Position numbers and translations under genes: made by a program
Notes under the pieces: model-generated
Told to the model about the DNA's origin: nothing
What the model saw: only the letters and a program-made list of their open reading frames with translations
The model's database searches: none
Source of the DNA: Alphaproteobacteria bacterium
GTDB taxonomy: Bacteria; Pseudomonadota; Alphaproteobacteria; JANQMY01
Assembly: GCA_028279895.1 (NCBI GenBank)
Contig: JANQMY010000357.1
Coordinates: 1-52,351 of the forward strand
Length of the DNA stretch: 52,351 bases
Direction of reading: 5' to 3'
Shown: positions 8,102 through 15,769 of the stretch, in pieces
Numbering within the stretch: position 1 is the first letter of the stretch
Layout of the letters: every line of letters starts with the position of its first letter

Positions 8102-8377
8102 CAGTTTAGGTTTGTTTTTCTTTTGTTTCTGTTTTGTTCTGTTTGAGACAATAACAAATCGTCCGCACACAAAGCAAACTTTTTTTGAAAAAATTTTTGG
8201 AAGCAACAAAACTTAGAAAGAGCATTCCTTTGGAAGACCCGCCGGAGGCAAGGCTGACATTCCTTCGGAGCCGACAATTCACCAAACATCATTGTACGGA
8301 TATAAGGTCAAGGCCAGAGAGCAAGGCGGCATCGCCGCAGCGTGCCTTGACGGATGACGGACAATGATAGAATCTAA
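8102..8377. other. Intergenic region between the ankyrin gene and the toxin operon
   Basis: About 276 bases containing A- and T-runs near 8110-8215 that would suit the promoter of the minus-strand toxin operon. A short plus-strand frame (8185-8367) starts inside an A/T run with TTG and has no ribosome site, so I do not count it as a gene. Nothing else is seen. Confidence 0.4.
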
Positions 8378-9583
8378 CTAAGAAGGAAACGGAGACAAAG
8401 AACGGAGAAACCCACGCATCTTGTCAAATCGCGTAGGTGGTTTTTCTCCGTAGAGCGTCCACATCGTTTCAGGGTGGTACTTTCTTACAAGTCCCTTCAG
8501 TTGGTCCTCATAAACTAGCGGCAGTCGATCACAAAAATATCGGCCTGTCTTATCTTTCATGAGCAGGTTACATTTTCCTGTGGCCAACAGCCGCTCAATC
8601 ATTTCAAAATCACAAGCTAATACAGCTAGAAACAAAGGTGATTGCAGTGACCAGGGAGCTTGGAAATTCACATCGGCGCCTTCGGCAATAAGTTGCTCCA
8701 TATTCTGCAGTTCACATCTGTCAACTGCCATATATAGCTGCTCATCCAGGCCTAGTGGTTCTGGGAATTTGTGAAACTCAATTTTCATTACATCATTGTA
8801 CGGATTATTATCGAAAATTGCAAACTTTTCGCATTCCGTATGTTCAAAAAGCCGATTGCCCCCAGCGTTACCACCACTTAATGTTGAACTACGCCTAGGG
8901 ATTAGAATGCCACCTTCAATACGTCCGTAAAAGCTGTCAAAAGCCAAGCCTCGATCAGCCTGGAGCGCTAGACAAACTTCTTTCGTACCATAATCTGATA
9001 CTATACCTACACCAGTCGCCCTGAACTTTGCTGCATCATTACACTCTAGTTCCATTACGACATCAAAGCCCTCAACACTTTCGATGTTTTTAAAACGTTC
9101 AGAGTCTTTGAATACTGGTAGAACAAAACAAGGACGCGGTGTAAATGAAATCTTGCCATCATATTTTTGGGCGTTTGAAGACAGCACAAAGGTCTTCATA
9201 AAATCTCCGAACGTAGGCAAAGCCTCATCCAACCGATCAAGATCCGAACGCCGAAGATCGTGTAAAGCGTTTAAAGAGTACATCAAATTATTAAGTGTAT
9301 GTTTGAGCGTATCGAACTCTTGGATTGACATCAGTCCCTGACGTAAACAAAAAATGTAAACGGCGAATAACGTCTTTGGATATGCCTTGTGCTTTTCCAT
9401 GGAGAAGTTGTTGATGGTTTTGGCAGTAACGACATTGACGCCGCCGAAATATTTTTCATTTATCTGTTTAGCTATCCAATCGTCACCCTTTTGTTTGGAT
9501 TTATTTGAGGGATCATCAAGGAAAGCCTTTAGCCGTTCCCTAAGTAGTACGATTTGTCTGTCTGAAAAATCTACTCGGTACAC
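8378..9583 (-). CDS. Ankyrin-repeat protein with unrecognised N-terminal region
   Basis: A 401-residue protein. Residues about 280-350 contain two ankyrin-type repeats (DEQLYMAVDRCELQNMEQLI, AEGADVNFQ; then SPLFLAVLACDFEMIERLLA, with GADVN-like turns). The first 60 residues (DRQIVLLRERLKAFLDDP, DDWIAKQINEKYFGGVNVVT) look like a helical, perhaps DNA-binding, module: WIAKQIN and TAKTINNF could be two helices of a helix-turn-helix. The middle is beta-rich (GFDVVMELECNDAAKF, FYGRIEGGILIP) and unassigned. Ankyrin repeats mediate protein binding. The gene stands alone, divergent from the gene at 9970 across a palindrome-bearing gap. I infer a regulatory or defence role without direct evidence. Confidence 0.75.
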   Translation of the reverse strand: MYRVDFSDRQIVLLRERLKAFLDDPSNKSKQKGDDWIAKQINEKYFGGVNVVTAKTINNFSMEKHKAYPKTLFAVYIFCLRQGLMSIQEFDTLKHTLNNLMYSLNALHDLRRSDLDRLDEALPTFGDFMKTFVLSSNAQKYDGKISFTPRPCFVLPVFKDSERFKNIESVEGFDVVMELECNDAAKFRATGVGIVSDYGTKEVCLALQADRGLAFDSFYGRIEGGILIPRRSSTLSGGNAGGNRLFEHTECEKFAIFDNNPYNDVMKIEFHKFPEPLGLDEQLYMAVDRCELQNMEQLIAEGADVNFQAPWSLQSPLFLAVLACDFEMIERLLATGKCNLLMKDKTGRYFCDRLPLVYEDQLKGLVRKYHPETMWTLYGEKPPTRFDKMRGFLRSLSPFPS

Positions 9584-9969
9584 CTAGCCCCCCAAGAAAA
9601 CTTGAAAATTGCCCCCACAATCTCAAGTTTATATTGATACCATATACCATCTGCCACTGTGAAGGACATCCGTCGGCAGCTGCGGAAAAGTTAGTGCTAA
9701 CTTTTCGGGAAAAGTAGACGTTCGTTTTTCGTGTCGAGTAAGTCCGCCTCCGATGACATAGCCAATCTTGGCCATATATTGAAATCCACAGGCGACAGAA
9801 ACTGAGAGCGCGCAGACACAAATTGCCAGCAGAGGTTGGCAATGCGGCTAGAGCCACATGGCGCAAATCATCATTCGCCAAAGTAAGCGCAGCAAGCGCA
9901 TTCGGGGCGCAGTCAGCGCAGGCACTTATGCCGGTGATGGCCGCTTGTTTCTATTGGAGGATTTATCGC
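9584..9969. promoter_or_regulatory. Divergent gap with a perfect 9-2-9 palindrome (9686-9705)
   Basis: No gene is visible in these 386 bases. At 9686-9694 AAAAGTTAG is followed after two bases by its exact complement CTAACTTTT (9697-9705). It is not followed by a T-run on either strand beyond the stem itself, so I read it as an operator for a dimeric regulator, not a terminator. It lies between the divergent ankyrin gene and the gene at 9970 and could control either. Confidence 0.45.
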
Positions 9970-10425
9970 ATGAGCGCAGAAAATCACAAAACCGAATTGA
10001 ATTTCGTTGCCGACAGCTTTGTTCAAGGGGCTATAGATGGTGGAATCGACAACAAACTGGCCAAGAGAATTCATCGGCTGATTTCAAAGAGACTTCGCAG
10101 AACCCCTAAGCTTGCGAAAAAAGATAAAGAGTTGGCCGATTTGCAACAGCAGTTGATGCATAAAGATCTCTTGACCGAGCAAGTGCTTCGTGAACGGAAC
10201 GAACTCCGGGAGAAATTCAATCGAAAGGTTTGGGAATCCGCTCGAAGTCTCGTCCTCGAAATCGGCACCCAAAATAGGCGAAAGATCGAGCGAGCTTTCA
10301 AGCGATTGATCGACGAAATCAAAAAAGAATATATCGTCGAGATGATTATGGATTTTCTTAGGCAGCTTTGGGACCGGTTCCTGGAAATTTTGCAAAGCTT
10401 CACAGAAATTCCGACTCACGCTTAG
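9970..10425 (+). CDS. Small helical protein, unrecognised
   Basis: A 151-residue, highly charged and almost entirely helical protein (KRIHRLISKRLRRTPKLAKK, KELADLQQQLMHKDLLTEQV, then REKFNRKVWESARSLVLE). A coiled coil over about residues 50-90 is likely. The start ATG 9970 follows TTGGAGG with a suitable gap (9955-9961), which decides it over the longer open frame from 9823. The C-terminal third (IVEMIMDFLRQLWDRFLEIL) is amphipathic and could touch a membrane or another protein. A LuxR-type HTH gene follows 76 bases downstream on the same strand. No family is recognised. Confidence 0.65.
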   Translation: MSAENHKTELNFVADSFVQGAIDGGIDNKLAKRIHRLISKRLRRTPKLAKKDKELADLQQQLMHKDLLTEQVLRERNELREKFNRKVWESARSLVLEIGTQNRRKIERAFKRLIDEIKKEYIVEMIMDFLRQLWDRFLEILQSFTEIPTHA

Positions 10426-10501
10426 GGGCTGAATGGGGGACACCAAATCCCGGCTGGCATTTTCGGGGTAAAGAGAATGCCAGCTAACCATAAGGACTAT
10501 T

Positions 10502-10714
10502 TTGGAACGCGAGATTTCGCTCAGTCCAAGACAAAAAGAAGTCTTAAATAGCCTCTCACGAGGTTCACGCGTGCAAGAAATTGCTTTCGAGCTAGATATC
10601 AAGCCGGAAACTGTGAATTTACACGCAGCACGCACACGCAATAAGTTGAATGCTAAAACGAACTGCCATGCCATCCGCTTAGCGTTCCAGCTAGGTCTGC
10701 TAGAGTTGGATTAA
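10502..10714 (+). CDS. Stand-alone LuxR-type helix-turn-helix regulator
   Basis: A 70-residue protein that is almost only a GerE/LuxR DNA-binding domain: LSPRQKEVLNSLSRGSRVQE, IAFELDIKPETVNLHAARTR and NKLNAKTNCHAIRLAFQLGL match the four helices of the family, with the usual T-V-x-x-H in the recognition helix. There is no sensing domain. The start is TTG at 10502 with AAGGA at 10492-10496. Proteins of this size usually act as dimers on promoters. Targets are probably within the element, where several palindromes occur. The stop overlaps the convergent relaxase stop, and a strong terminator lies 35 bases further on. Confidence 0.8.
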   Translation: MEREISLSPRQKEVLNSLSRGSRVQEIAFELDIKPETVNLHAARTRNKLNAKTNCHAIRLAFQLGLLELD

Positions 10715-12075
10715 GTTAGTCGCATTGCACGAGTTTCGGATTTTTGAAGACCCTTTAGCTCAGCAACAAGAGCTAAAGGGTCTTTTTTTATGTGGAGTTG
10801 CGCTGCCAGTTTTCTGATTGATCTGGCTTCGCGTTTTCTCTGCTGCTCGAAACGCTGCGCCTTTCTCTCCAAGCGCTTCTGATCCAGGTCGTGATAAACA
10901 CTCTGCCTGTTTCGCTCATCTGCAAACCTCAGTTCCCGCTTCTTATCTTCCTGGCTATCTAACCAGTTCAGGATCTTGGAAACACCGATCTTATCGCAAA
11001 CGGTTTTCAAGAACCCTTTGGGCTTTTTTTGATATCGACTCTTCAATTCTCTTACGGTCTTGGCGCGTTGCTTTCTGGTCTGCTCTTTTTGTTCTGATTC
11101 ATGCCGCTCGTGTAGATCACGCGTCAGTTTTTGAATCTGGCGCTGCCTTTGCTGCATGAGTCCATCAGCGCGGCGGGCAAAACGGCGCAGTTTTTGATAA
11201 AGCCGCTGCTCACGCGATAGATCAGACCGCTTTGCTGTTTCCTTTTCTTCTGCATAGAGAAGGGCCTTCTGCTTCGCTTTTGCCCCTTCTACGCTCGGAT
11301 AGGTGCTTGCGTCGCCAAGGCGTTCTTTCACCTCTTTTGTTTTGACGCCGTGAATTTGGCGGGGAAGAGAATGGATCTCTCCACTACGATCCACCACGAC
11401 GAAGGCGCGCCTTTCCCCGCGCGCTACTATGTAACCGTCGGCCTCTGCCGCTTCGCAAAACGCTTCGGACGTATCATGTTCGACCCACAATCTGCTTAGA
11501 GTTTCTTTGCGCTGACGCAAGGTCTCCACGTCTCTGTTTTTTCCATGGGATTTCGCGTGGTCAAAATTCGTCTCAGACTTTTTCTCCGGCGTGGTCAAGC
11601 CAGGCGGTAAATCAAGCTTGAGATCTTTGGCGATTTCCAAAGCGGCGCTTTTGAGCTTGTAGTAATCGTGACCGAGATGGATGGCTTTGAGTTGATCACC
11701 ATCGCGCCGGATGCGGGACCATACGACATGGCAATGTTTTCGGAGATTTCCATCCTCTCCGGTCTTCTCATGGAAAATAACGGCGTGTGGCTGATCCGTG
11801 AGGCCCAACCTCTCCTCAATGACACGTATGGCGTTCTTCCAATCAGCCTCGCTTAGGTCTCGTTGCGTCGGATCGGGATTGATTGAAAGCGAATAGAACG
11901 CTTTTTCCGCATTTGTTTGGGCAGCAATTAAGGCCCATTCCTGGAATCCTTCATAGAGATCATCTGCAACCATGCCCCTCATCTCTGCAATCGTAACCGC
12001 CTCGTTTTCAAGAGCGTTTGAGACATGCAGAGCGAGATCAAGAGCACCCCCACGGGCACTTCCTTTCAAAATCAT
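10711..12075 (-). CDS. Relaxase of the MobA/VirD2 type (relaxase/mobilization nuclease)
   Basis: A 454-residue conjugative relaxase that would nick one strand at oriT and lead it into a recipient. Family marks: MILKGSARGGALDLALHV at the N-terminus, FYSLSINPDP, and the metal-binding histidine block HAVIFHEKTGEDGNLRKH with CHVVWSRI (residues about 97-122), the three-histidine motif of the family. The C-terminal half is a long, basic, coiled-coil-like region (QQRQRQIQKLTRDLHERH, RKAQRFEQQRKREARSIRKL). The start overlaps the MobC-like gene by ATGA at 12072-12075, so the two are coupled. The last codons overlap the LuxR-type gene tail to tail, and a terminator for that gene is embedded in this 3' end. 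The nearest putative oriT lies upstream of MobC. Confidence 0.9.
   Translation of the reverse strand: MILKGSARGGALDLALHVSNALENEAVTIAEMRGMVADDLYEGFQEWALIAAQTNAEKAFYSLSINPDPTQRDLSEADWKNAIRVIEERLGLTDQPHAVIFHEKTGEDGNLRKHCHVVWSRIRRDGDQLKAIHLGHDYYKLKSAALEIAKDLKLDLPPGLTTPEKKSETNFDHAKSHGKNRDVETLRQRKETLSRLWVEHDTSEAFCEAAEADGYIVARGERRAFVVVDRSGEIHSLPRQIHGVKTKEVKERLGDASTYPSVEGAKAKQKALLYAEEKETAKRSDLSREQRLYQKLRRFARRADGLMQQRQRQIQKLTRDLHERHESEQKEQTRKQRAKTVRELKSRYQKKPKGFLKTVCDKIGVSKILNWLDSQEDKKRELRFADERNRQSVYHDLDQKRLERKAQRFEQQRKREARSIRKLAAQLHIKKDPLALVAELKGLQKSETRAMRLT
10749..10788 (+). terminator. Strong rho-independent terminator inside the 3' end of the relaxase gene
   Basis: GACCCTTTAGCTC and its exact complement GAGCTAAAGGGTC form a 13 bp stem around an eight-base loop, followed directly by seven T on the plus strand. 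It terminates the LuxR-type gene. The same bases encode residues near the relaxase C-terminus on the minus strand, where no T-run follows, so it should act in one direction only. Confidence 0.85.
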
Positions 12076-12416
12076 GGCTTACGGCCCAGATGGATGAAAC
12101 ATTGATCGCGCAGGAAAATTGCCTCACGCTGGATCTTCTCGGCGCGGGTCTTATGTGCAGGATCATCTTCGATCTTGCGTACCTCATTCATCAATGTCCC
12201 AAGAGAAGAGAGGGCAAGCGCCAGAAGGTAAGCTTGATCTTTGGGCATGTGTTTGCCGCGCGGCATCGGCTTTGAGAGCGCGGCCATACGAAGGAACGAT
12301 CCTACGGACAATCCATGATGATTGGCACGCGCTTTAATCGCTCGTTTTTCGTCTTGTGTGAGGCGCGTCGATACGGAATACGGACGCGCACGCTTTTCGC
12401 TGCCCGATACGCTCAT
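12072..12416 (-). CDS. MobC-like relaxosome accessory protein (ribbon-helix-helix)
   Basis: A 114-residue basic protein with an N-terminal ribbon-helix-helix pattern (ARPYSVSTRLTQDEKRAIKA, then HHGLSVGSFLRMAAL) and a helical C-terminus, as in MobC/plasmid mobilization relaxosome proteins. These bind oriT and help the relaxase open the duplex. It precedes the relaxase with a four-base overlap, and the inverted-repeat-rich putative oriT lies immediately upstream of its start, the typical order for mobilization cassettes. Confidence 0.8.
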   Translation of the reverse strand: MSVSGSEKRARPYSVSTRLTQDEKRAIKARANHHGLSVGSFLRMAALSKPMPRGKHMPKDQAYLLALALSSLGTLMNEVRKIEDDPAHKTRAEKIQREAIFLRDQCFIHLGRKP

Positions 12417-12440
12417 TCAAATTGTCCTGAAAATTTCATT

Positions 12441-12545
12441 CCCGCAAACGCAACGCTTGCGACTTGCTTAGCCCGCTAGCGGGCCTGGGGGTCAACGGGG
12501 GCAAAGCCCCCTTGCAAGGGCGCGGGAGTCCCGCGCATACCTTGC
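12441..12545. other. Putative origin of transfer (oriT)
   Basis: The gap upstream of mobC-relaxase carries four inverted repeats in a row. They are CGCAA/TTGCG (12449-12461), the palindrome GCCCGCTAGCGGGC (12471-12484), GGGGGC/GCCCCC with AAA between (12497-12511) and GCGCGGG/CCCGCGC with AGT between (12520-12536). The minus-strand word GCGCCCTT (complement of 12516-12523) sits between the last two and matches, from memory, the nick-region core of RSF1010/Ti-type oriTs. Clustered repeats next to relaxosome genes are the usual oriT layout. The nick position is not proven. Confidence 0.55.
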
Positions 12546-12707
12546 GCATAGTCTTTACACTAACAAAAATGCGCAGGGGTGCCAACAAAGTTAGGCTGGC
12601 CCCTGCACTATCCGGACTCTTAGAACCGATGCAAAAGCGACGCGCTATCGGGCCATGCAGTCAAGATCTAACTTATAAAGGACTCAACATAAGGTAGAAA
12701 ATATGTT

Positions 12708-12724
12708 TGATTCACTTTGAATCA
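12708..12724. promoter_or_regulatory. Perfect palindrome upstream of the ParB-fold gene, operator candidate
   Basis: TGATTCA (12708-12714) and TGAATCA (12718-12724) are exact complements around CTT. The site ends 30 bases before the start codon at 12755, where an autorepressor or the upstream LuxR-type protein could block transcription. No T-run follows, so it is not a terminator. Confidence 0.45.
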
Positions 12725-12754
12725 TTTACTGTTTTTCTGATTGAAGGATCGCAG

Positions 12755-14077
12755 ATGAAAATCCAGTCGATTGAGTTGAAGGATCTACTCGTAAATCGGG
12801 CCAACGACCGGCATGGAGAAGTAGTCGACGAAAGTGCAGCTATTGAATGGCTGCTAACTCATAGAAGCAATCACATGCGAAACCTAGCAAAAGACGTTGT
12901 CGCATCGGGCGAGATTTTTGAACCGCCGTTAGTAAGGAAGGAGAACGAGCACTACGTTGTTTACGACGGGAACCGCCGCACGACAGTCTTAAAGCTGCTT
13001 GCTAATCCTCAACTTTCACCATCTCAAGACTGGGCCAAGTTTTTTACGGATCTAAGAGCGAATTGGGAAGGAGATTTTCCCAGTAAGATCCAATGCCAGA
13101 TCGAACAGGATCGAGAACGTCTTGATGAAATTCTATACCGCCGCCATACGGGCCAGCAAAGCGGGGTCGGTCAAAGCCAGTGGGACGCACCCGCAAAAAC
13201 AAACTTTGAAAGACGTACGGGAAAAAATACCAGGCTTGATATCGCAGAAGTCGTCGAAGATATGCTGATTAAATCAGGCCGTCTTCGGGACGGAGAACGT
13301 ATACCTCGATCAAACATGAAACGGCTGTTCTCTGCCGAACATCTTCGAAATCGTGCTGGAATAACAGTTGAAAAGAACAAACTCAGACTCACTCATAAAG
13401 AGGACAAAGTTCTTTCAGCGCTCGAACGTATTGCAAGAGACCTAATTTCGAAGAAGAAAACGCTTGATGACCTCTGGGATAATGACGCCAAAAGGAAGTA
13501 TCTAGATGAATTGGACAGAGAGCGTATTCTGCCCACTGTAGAAGATGCCCTAAAGGAAAAGAAACCAATAGATGCTCCCAAACCGGCACAACCAGAGAAC
13601 GGCAAAGGCACACCACAGCCAAGGGCCCCGCAACCCGAAAAGAGAAAGACGCTAATTCGGGATATTGATTACGGAATTCAGCAGACGCATGTAAACAAGC
13701 GGGCATTGGATATTTTCTATGAGCTTCAGCACAAACTGAAATTTGACGACCACGATAATGCAATTGCGGTTTTGTTTCGCGTGCTTCTTGAGATTGGAAT
13801 AGAGCAATACATTGAACAGAAAAAGGTGGGAGACGTTCATAAGGGCGACAAGCTCTCGAACAAGTTCAGGAAAGTGCTCGCTCACATGTTTGATAACGGC
13901 CTTATCGAAGATAAGTATCAAGCAGCCCTAAGAAAATTTGAAAAAAGTGAAATTCTGTTTTCGACGAGCACGCTTCATTCCTATGTGCACAGCGCCGACT
14001 TCTTTCCATCAGATCAGCATTTGAAAAGTATGTGGGATACGCTCGACAAGTTTGTTGTGATTTGTCTAAAAAGCTGA
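12755..14077 (+). CDS. ParB/sulfiredoxin-fold protein
   Basis: A 440-residue protein. The N-terminus fits the ParB/Srx fold: MKIQSIELKDLLVNRANDRH, a central LAKDVVASGEIFEPPLV and the box HYVVYDGNRRTTVLKLLANP (D71-G72-N73-R74-R75), which in ParB relatives binds CTP or ATP. The remainder has a basic middle with a proline-rich linker (PKPAQPENGKGTPQPRAPQP) and a helical C-terminal domain (about 310-440) that is unassigned. The start ATG 12755 has AAGGA seven bases upstream and is favoured over the ATG at 12707, which lies before the palindrome. The next gene begins 20 bases downstream and encodes a HEPN-like protein, so the two look like a functional pair. It is not a partition ParB: no ParA or centromere repeat is next to it. 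Confidence 0.75.
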   Translation: MKIQSIELKDLLVNRANDRHGEVVDESAAIEWLLTHRSNHMRNLAKDVVASGEIFEPPLVRKENEHYVVYDGNRRTTVLKLLANPQLSPSQDWAKFFTDLRANWEGDFPSKIQCQIEQDRERLDEILYRRHTGQQSGVGQSQWDAPAKTNFERRTGKNTRLDIAEVVEDMLIKSGRLRDGERIPRSNMKRLFSAEHLRNRAGITVEKNKLRLTHKEDKVLSALERIARDLISKKKTLDDLWDNDAKRKYLDELDRERILPTVEDALKEKKPIDAPKPAQPENGKGTPQPRAPQPEKRKTLIRDIDYGIQQTHVNKRALDIFYELQHKLKFDDHDNAIAVLFRVLLEIGIEQYIEQKKVGDVHKGDKLSNKFRKVLAHMFDNGLIEDKYQAALRKFEKSEILFSTSTLHSYVHSADFFPSDQHLKSMWDTLDKFVVICLKS

Positions 14078-14097
14078 GGAAGGAGCAGCAGCAACAA

Positions 14098-14928
14098 ATG
14101 TCTGTGCGCAAAACACCAAAGGAGGGGCATAGAGGAAAACAAGAACGCCATATGATCGACTCTGATGGTCACAATTTCGTTGGTCGATTGGGCAGTCTCG
14201 GAATTGTTGTTTACAGTTTCGATTCTTATGAGGAACTCGCAAGATACCCGGATTGCAAGTACGCCTATGACGTAAATGATTGGATGGCGACACTGGTTCG
14301 TAGGATCGAGTCATTGAACATGATTGGGGACATGCTCTGGCTTGATCAGAAAATCATTGATAAGTTTGACTTTCCAGTTTCCCGCCATGATTGGTTGAAT
14401 GTCGTAACAGATGTGTTTCTGATGCGGGTCTCATCAATTATTGATTGTTCGTTGATCCTCGCAAGCGAAGTATATGAACTGGGCTTGAGCCCAAAAGACT
14501 GTGTATGGCCCAAAGTAAAGAAGGCCAATCTACCGGCGGATGTTCTTGAATCTCTGAGTAAAATATCTCGCATACGCGACGATTTCCGAGACGAACGCAA
14601 TGAGAGGTTTCATTGGGGGTATGAGCGGGAATTCAGCTCCGACGATGTAACTTTCAAGACCGTGGCAATGTTTGAAAAATGGGGCCAGAAGATGGGCGGC
14701 ACAGACAAATATGACAGGGAGATTGACGTTAGGCAGTATTTTGTTGAAGGTCTTGAGCAACTGCAGATCGACTTCAACCAATCAACACGCTCGCTAATGA
14801 AAGCTTTAGATAATTTCTATGATGTTTTGGCGGTAGAATTTGAAGCGCGCTTTAGTCCGAGGTTCAACGACCCAAAAACTGGCTTTGGGGCACTGCAGAG
14901 AAGACAACTTGAAAAATCGAGTAGTTGA
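14098..14928 (+). CDS. HEPN-like protein (RNxxxH motif) paired with the ParB-fold gene
   Basis: With ATG 14098, behind AGGAAGGAG at 14077-14085, the product has 276 residues, mostly helical. Residues 167-172 read RNERFH, the R-N-x-x-x-H pattern of HEPN RNases, preceded by helix residues SKISRIRDDFRDE and followed by WGYE, as in HEPN proteins. An earlier helix (LMRVSSIIDCSLILASEVYE) would supply the first half of the four-helix bundle. HEPN proteins in mobile elements are commonly RNA-cleaving toxins or abortive-infection effectors. The open frame extends upstream to 14032 inside the ParB-fold gene, but that part is out of context. Stop meets the convergent GIY-YIG gene with two bases between. 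Activity is inferred from one motif. Confidence 0.65.
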   Translation: MSVRKTPKEGHRGKQERHMIDSDGHNFVGRLGSLGIVVYSFDSYEELARYPDCKYAYDVNDWMATLVRRIESLNMIGDMLWLDQKIIDKFDFPVSRHDWLNVVTDVFLMRVSSIIDCSLILASEVYELGLSPKDCVWPKVKKANLPADVLESLSKISRIRDDFRDERNERFHWGYEREFSSDDVTFKTVAMFEKWGQKMGGTDKYDREIDVRQYFVEGLEQLQIDFNQSTRSLMKALDNFYDVLAVEFEARFSPRFNDPKTGFGALQRRQLEKSSS

Positions 14929-14930
14929 TT

Positions 14931-15404
14931 TCAACTTTCCTCTCTTCCTACGCTCGCCTCCTGCATAAGGAACTTTCTTTTACTCAGGTCCTGCTTACTA
15001 ATTTCAGCAAGGAACTCAGACATACCACTGCCGTTCATCCAATAGATGAAATCTACTGAGTTTCGATTGATATCAGTATCTGAAAAAGCAATGAAATCAT
15101 CGACAAGAATCTGCCGGTACCCTTCATCAACTTCGTCATACCACTCACCTTTATACCAACAGCTGGCCATACCAATGTGAATGCATCGTTCCGCGTCGCA
15201 TGCATTCCAGAAGGGCTTCACGCCAATGACGTTCATATCGGGAAGCCAGGTTTTTGCCTCTCTTAACCTAGAGTCTCGGCTTTTAGACCTTCCAATCTTG
15301 AACCGCTTTTGGTGTTCGATAATGTAAACGAATCCTGGATTCTCGGCCACGACGCCAAAATTCTTGATCCAGGGCTCGGCTCTCCATTCGATGGCTTTCT
15401 GCAT
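14931..15404 (-). CDS. GIY-YIG-type nuclease (T5orf172/MUG113-like)
   Basis: A 157-residue protein with a GIY-YIG core near the N-terminus: GFVYIIEHQKRFKIGRSKS (VYI at 26-28, KIG at 37-39), then arginines in SRDSRLREAK, and the WYKGEWYDE segment that supplies the acidic metal ligand in the T5orf172/MUG113 subfamily. These enzymes cut DNA. Roles in phage, homing or restriction are known for the superfamily, but the substrate here is unknown. It starts with ATG 15404 and is convergent with the HEPN-like gene. A bidirectional-looking hairpin at 15457-15489 separates it from the next minus-strand gene. Confidence 0.8.
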   Translation of the reverse strand: MQKAIEWRAEPWIKNFGVVAENPGFVYIIEHQKRFKIGRSKSRDSRLREAKTWLPDMNVIGVKPFWNACDAERCIHIGMASCWYKGEWYDEVDEGYRQILVDDFIAFSDTDINRNSVDFIYWMNGSGMSEFLAEISKQDLSKRKFLMQEASVGREES

Positions 15405-15456
15405 GATTCGATCATAACATAGAACAGTATTTTGATCGTTGTTCCATCGCCGAATT

Positions 15457-15494
15457 AAAAGCGCCGCCCTGGATAAGAGCGGCGCTTTTGTTTT
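15457..15494. terminator. Rho-independent terminator, 11 bp stem
   Basis: AAAAGCGCCGC (15457-15467) and GCGGCGCTTTT (15479-15489) pair exactly around an 11-base loop. On the plus strand TTTTGTTTT follows. On the minus strand the stem itself ends in TTTT followed by AATTCGG. It closes the small gene at 15503-15769 on the minus strand and may also stop plus-strand transcription. Confidence 0.75.
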
Positions 15495-15502
15495 GACGTT
15501 GA

Positions 15503-15769
15503 TTAGGAGCGCTCTTCGGTTGGGCCATCAACGGGCAGAACGAAGAGGACACCTTGGTGCTGGGCGAGTTCTGCCGGAAAATGATCAAGCTTTAAGATGC
15601 CGCCTTTTTTGCCGTTCTTTCGCGGCCACACGGCGCCGATTTCTCTCGCAGGGCCGAGAACGTCATTGCCTTCCTCGTCTTGTCCGATGATGCGGGCAAA
15701 GGTGATGCGCTGTGATGGTCTGGCTTTTTTGGATTGCCCAGCCAGCGGACGTTTAGATGTATAGGACAT
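15503..15769 (-). CDS. Small conserved-looking protein of the mobilization region
   Basis: An 88-residue protein starting MSYTSKRPLAGQSKKARPSQ, with a beta-rich body (RITFARIIGQDEEGNDVLGP, IGAVWPRKNGKKGGILKLDH) and the C-terminus GVLFVLPVDGPTEERS. The start ATG 15769 has AGGAG six bases upstream, which decides it over the longer open frame to 15850. I recall similar short proteins beside relaxase/coupling-protein genes in alphaproteobacterial elements but cannot name a family. It is divergent from the coupling-protein gene and ends at a terminator. Confidence 0.6.
   Translation of the reverse strand: MSYTSKRPLAGQSKKARPSQRITFARIIGQDEEGNDVLGPAREIGAVWPRKNGKKGGILKLDHFPAELAQHQGVLFVLPVDGPTEERS

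Noticed and set aside
8185..8367. A 60-residue plus-strand frame between the ankyrin gene and toxin operon.
   Set aside because: TTG start within an A/T run, no ribosome site, no recognisable features.
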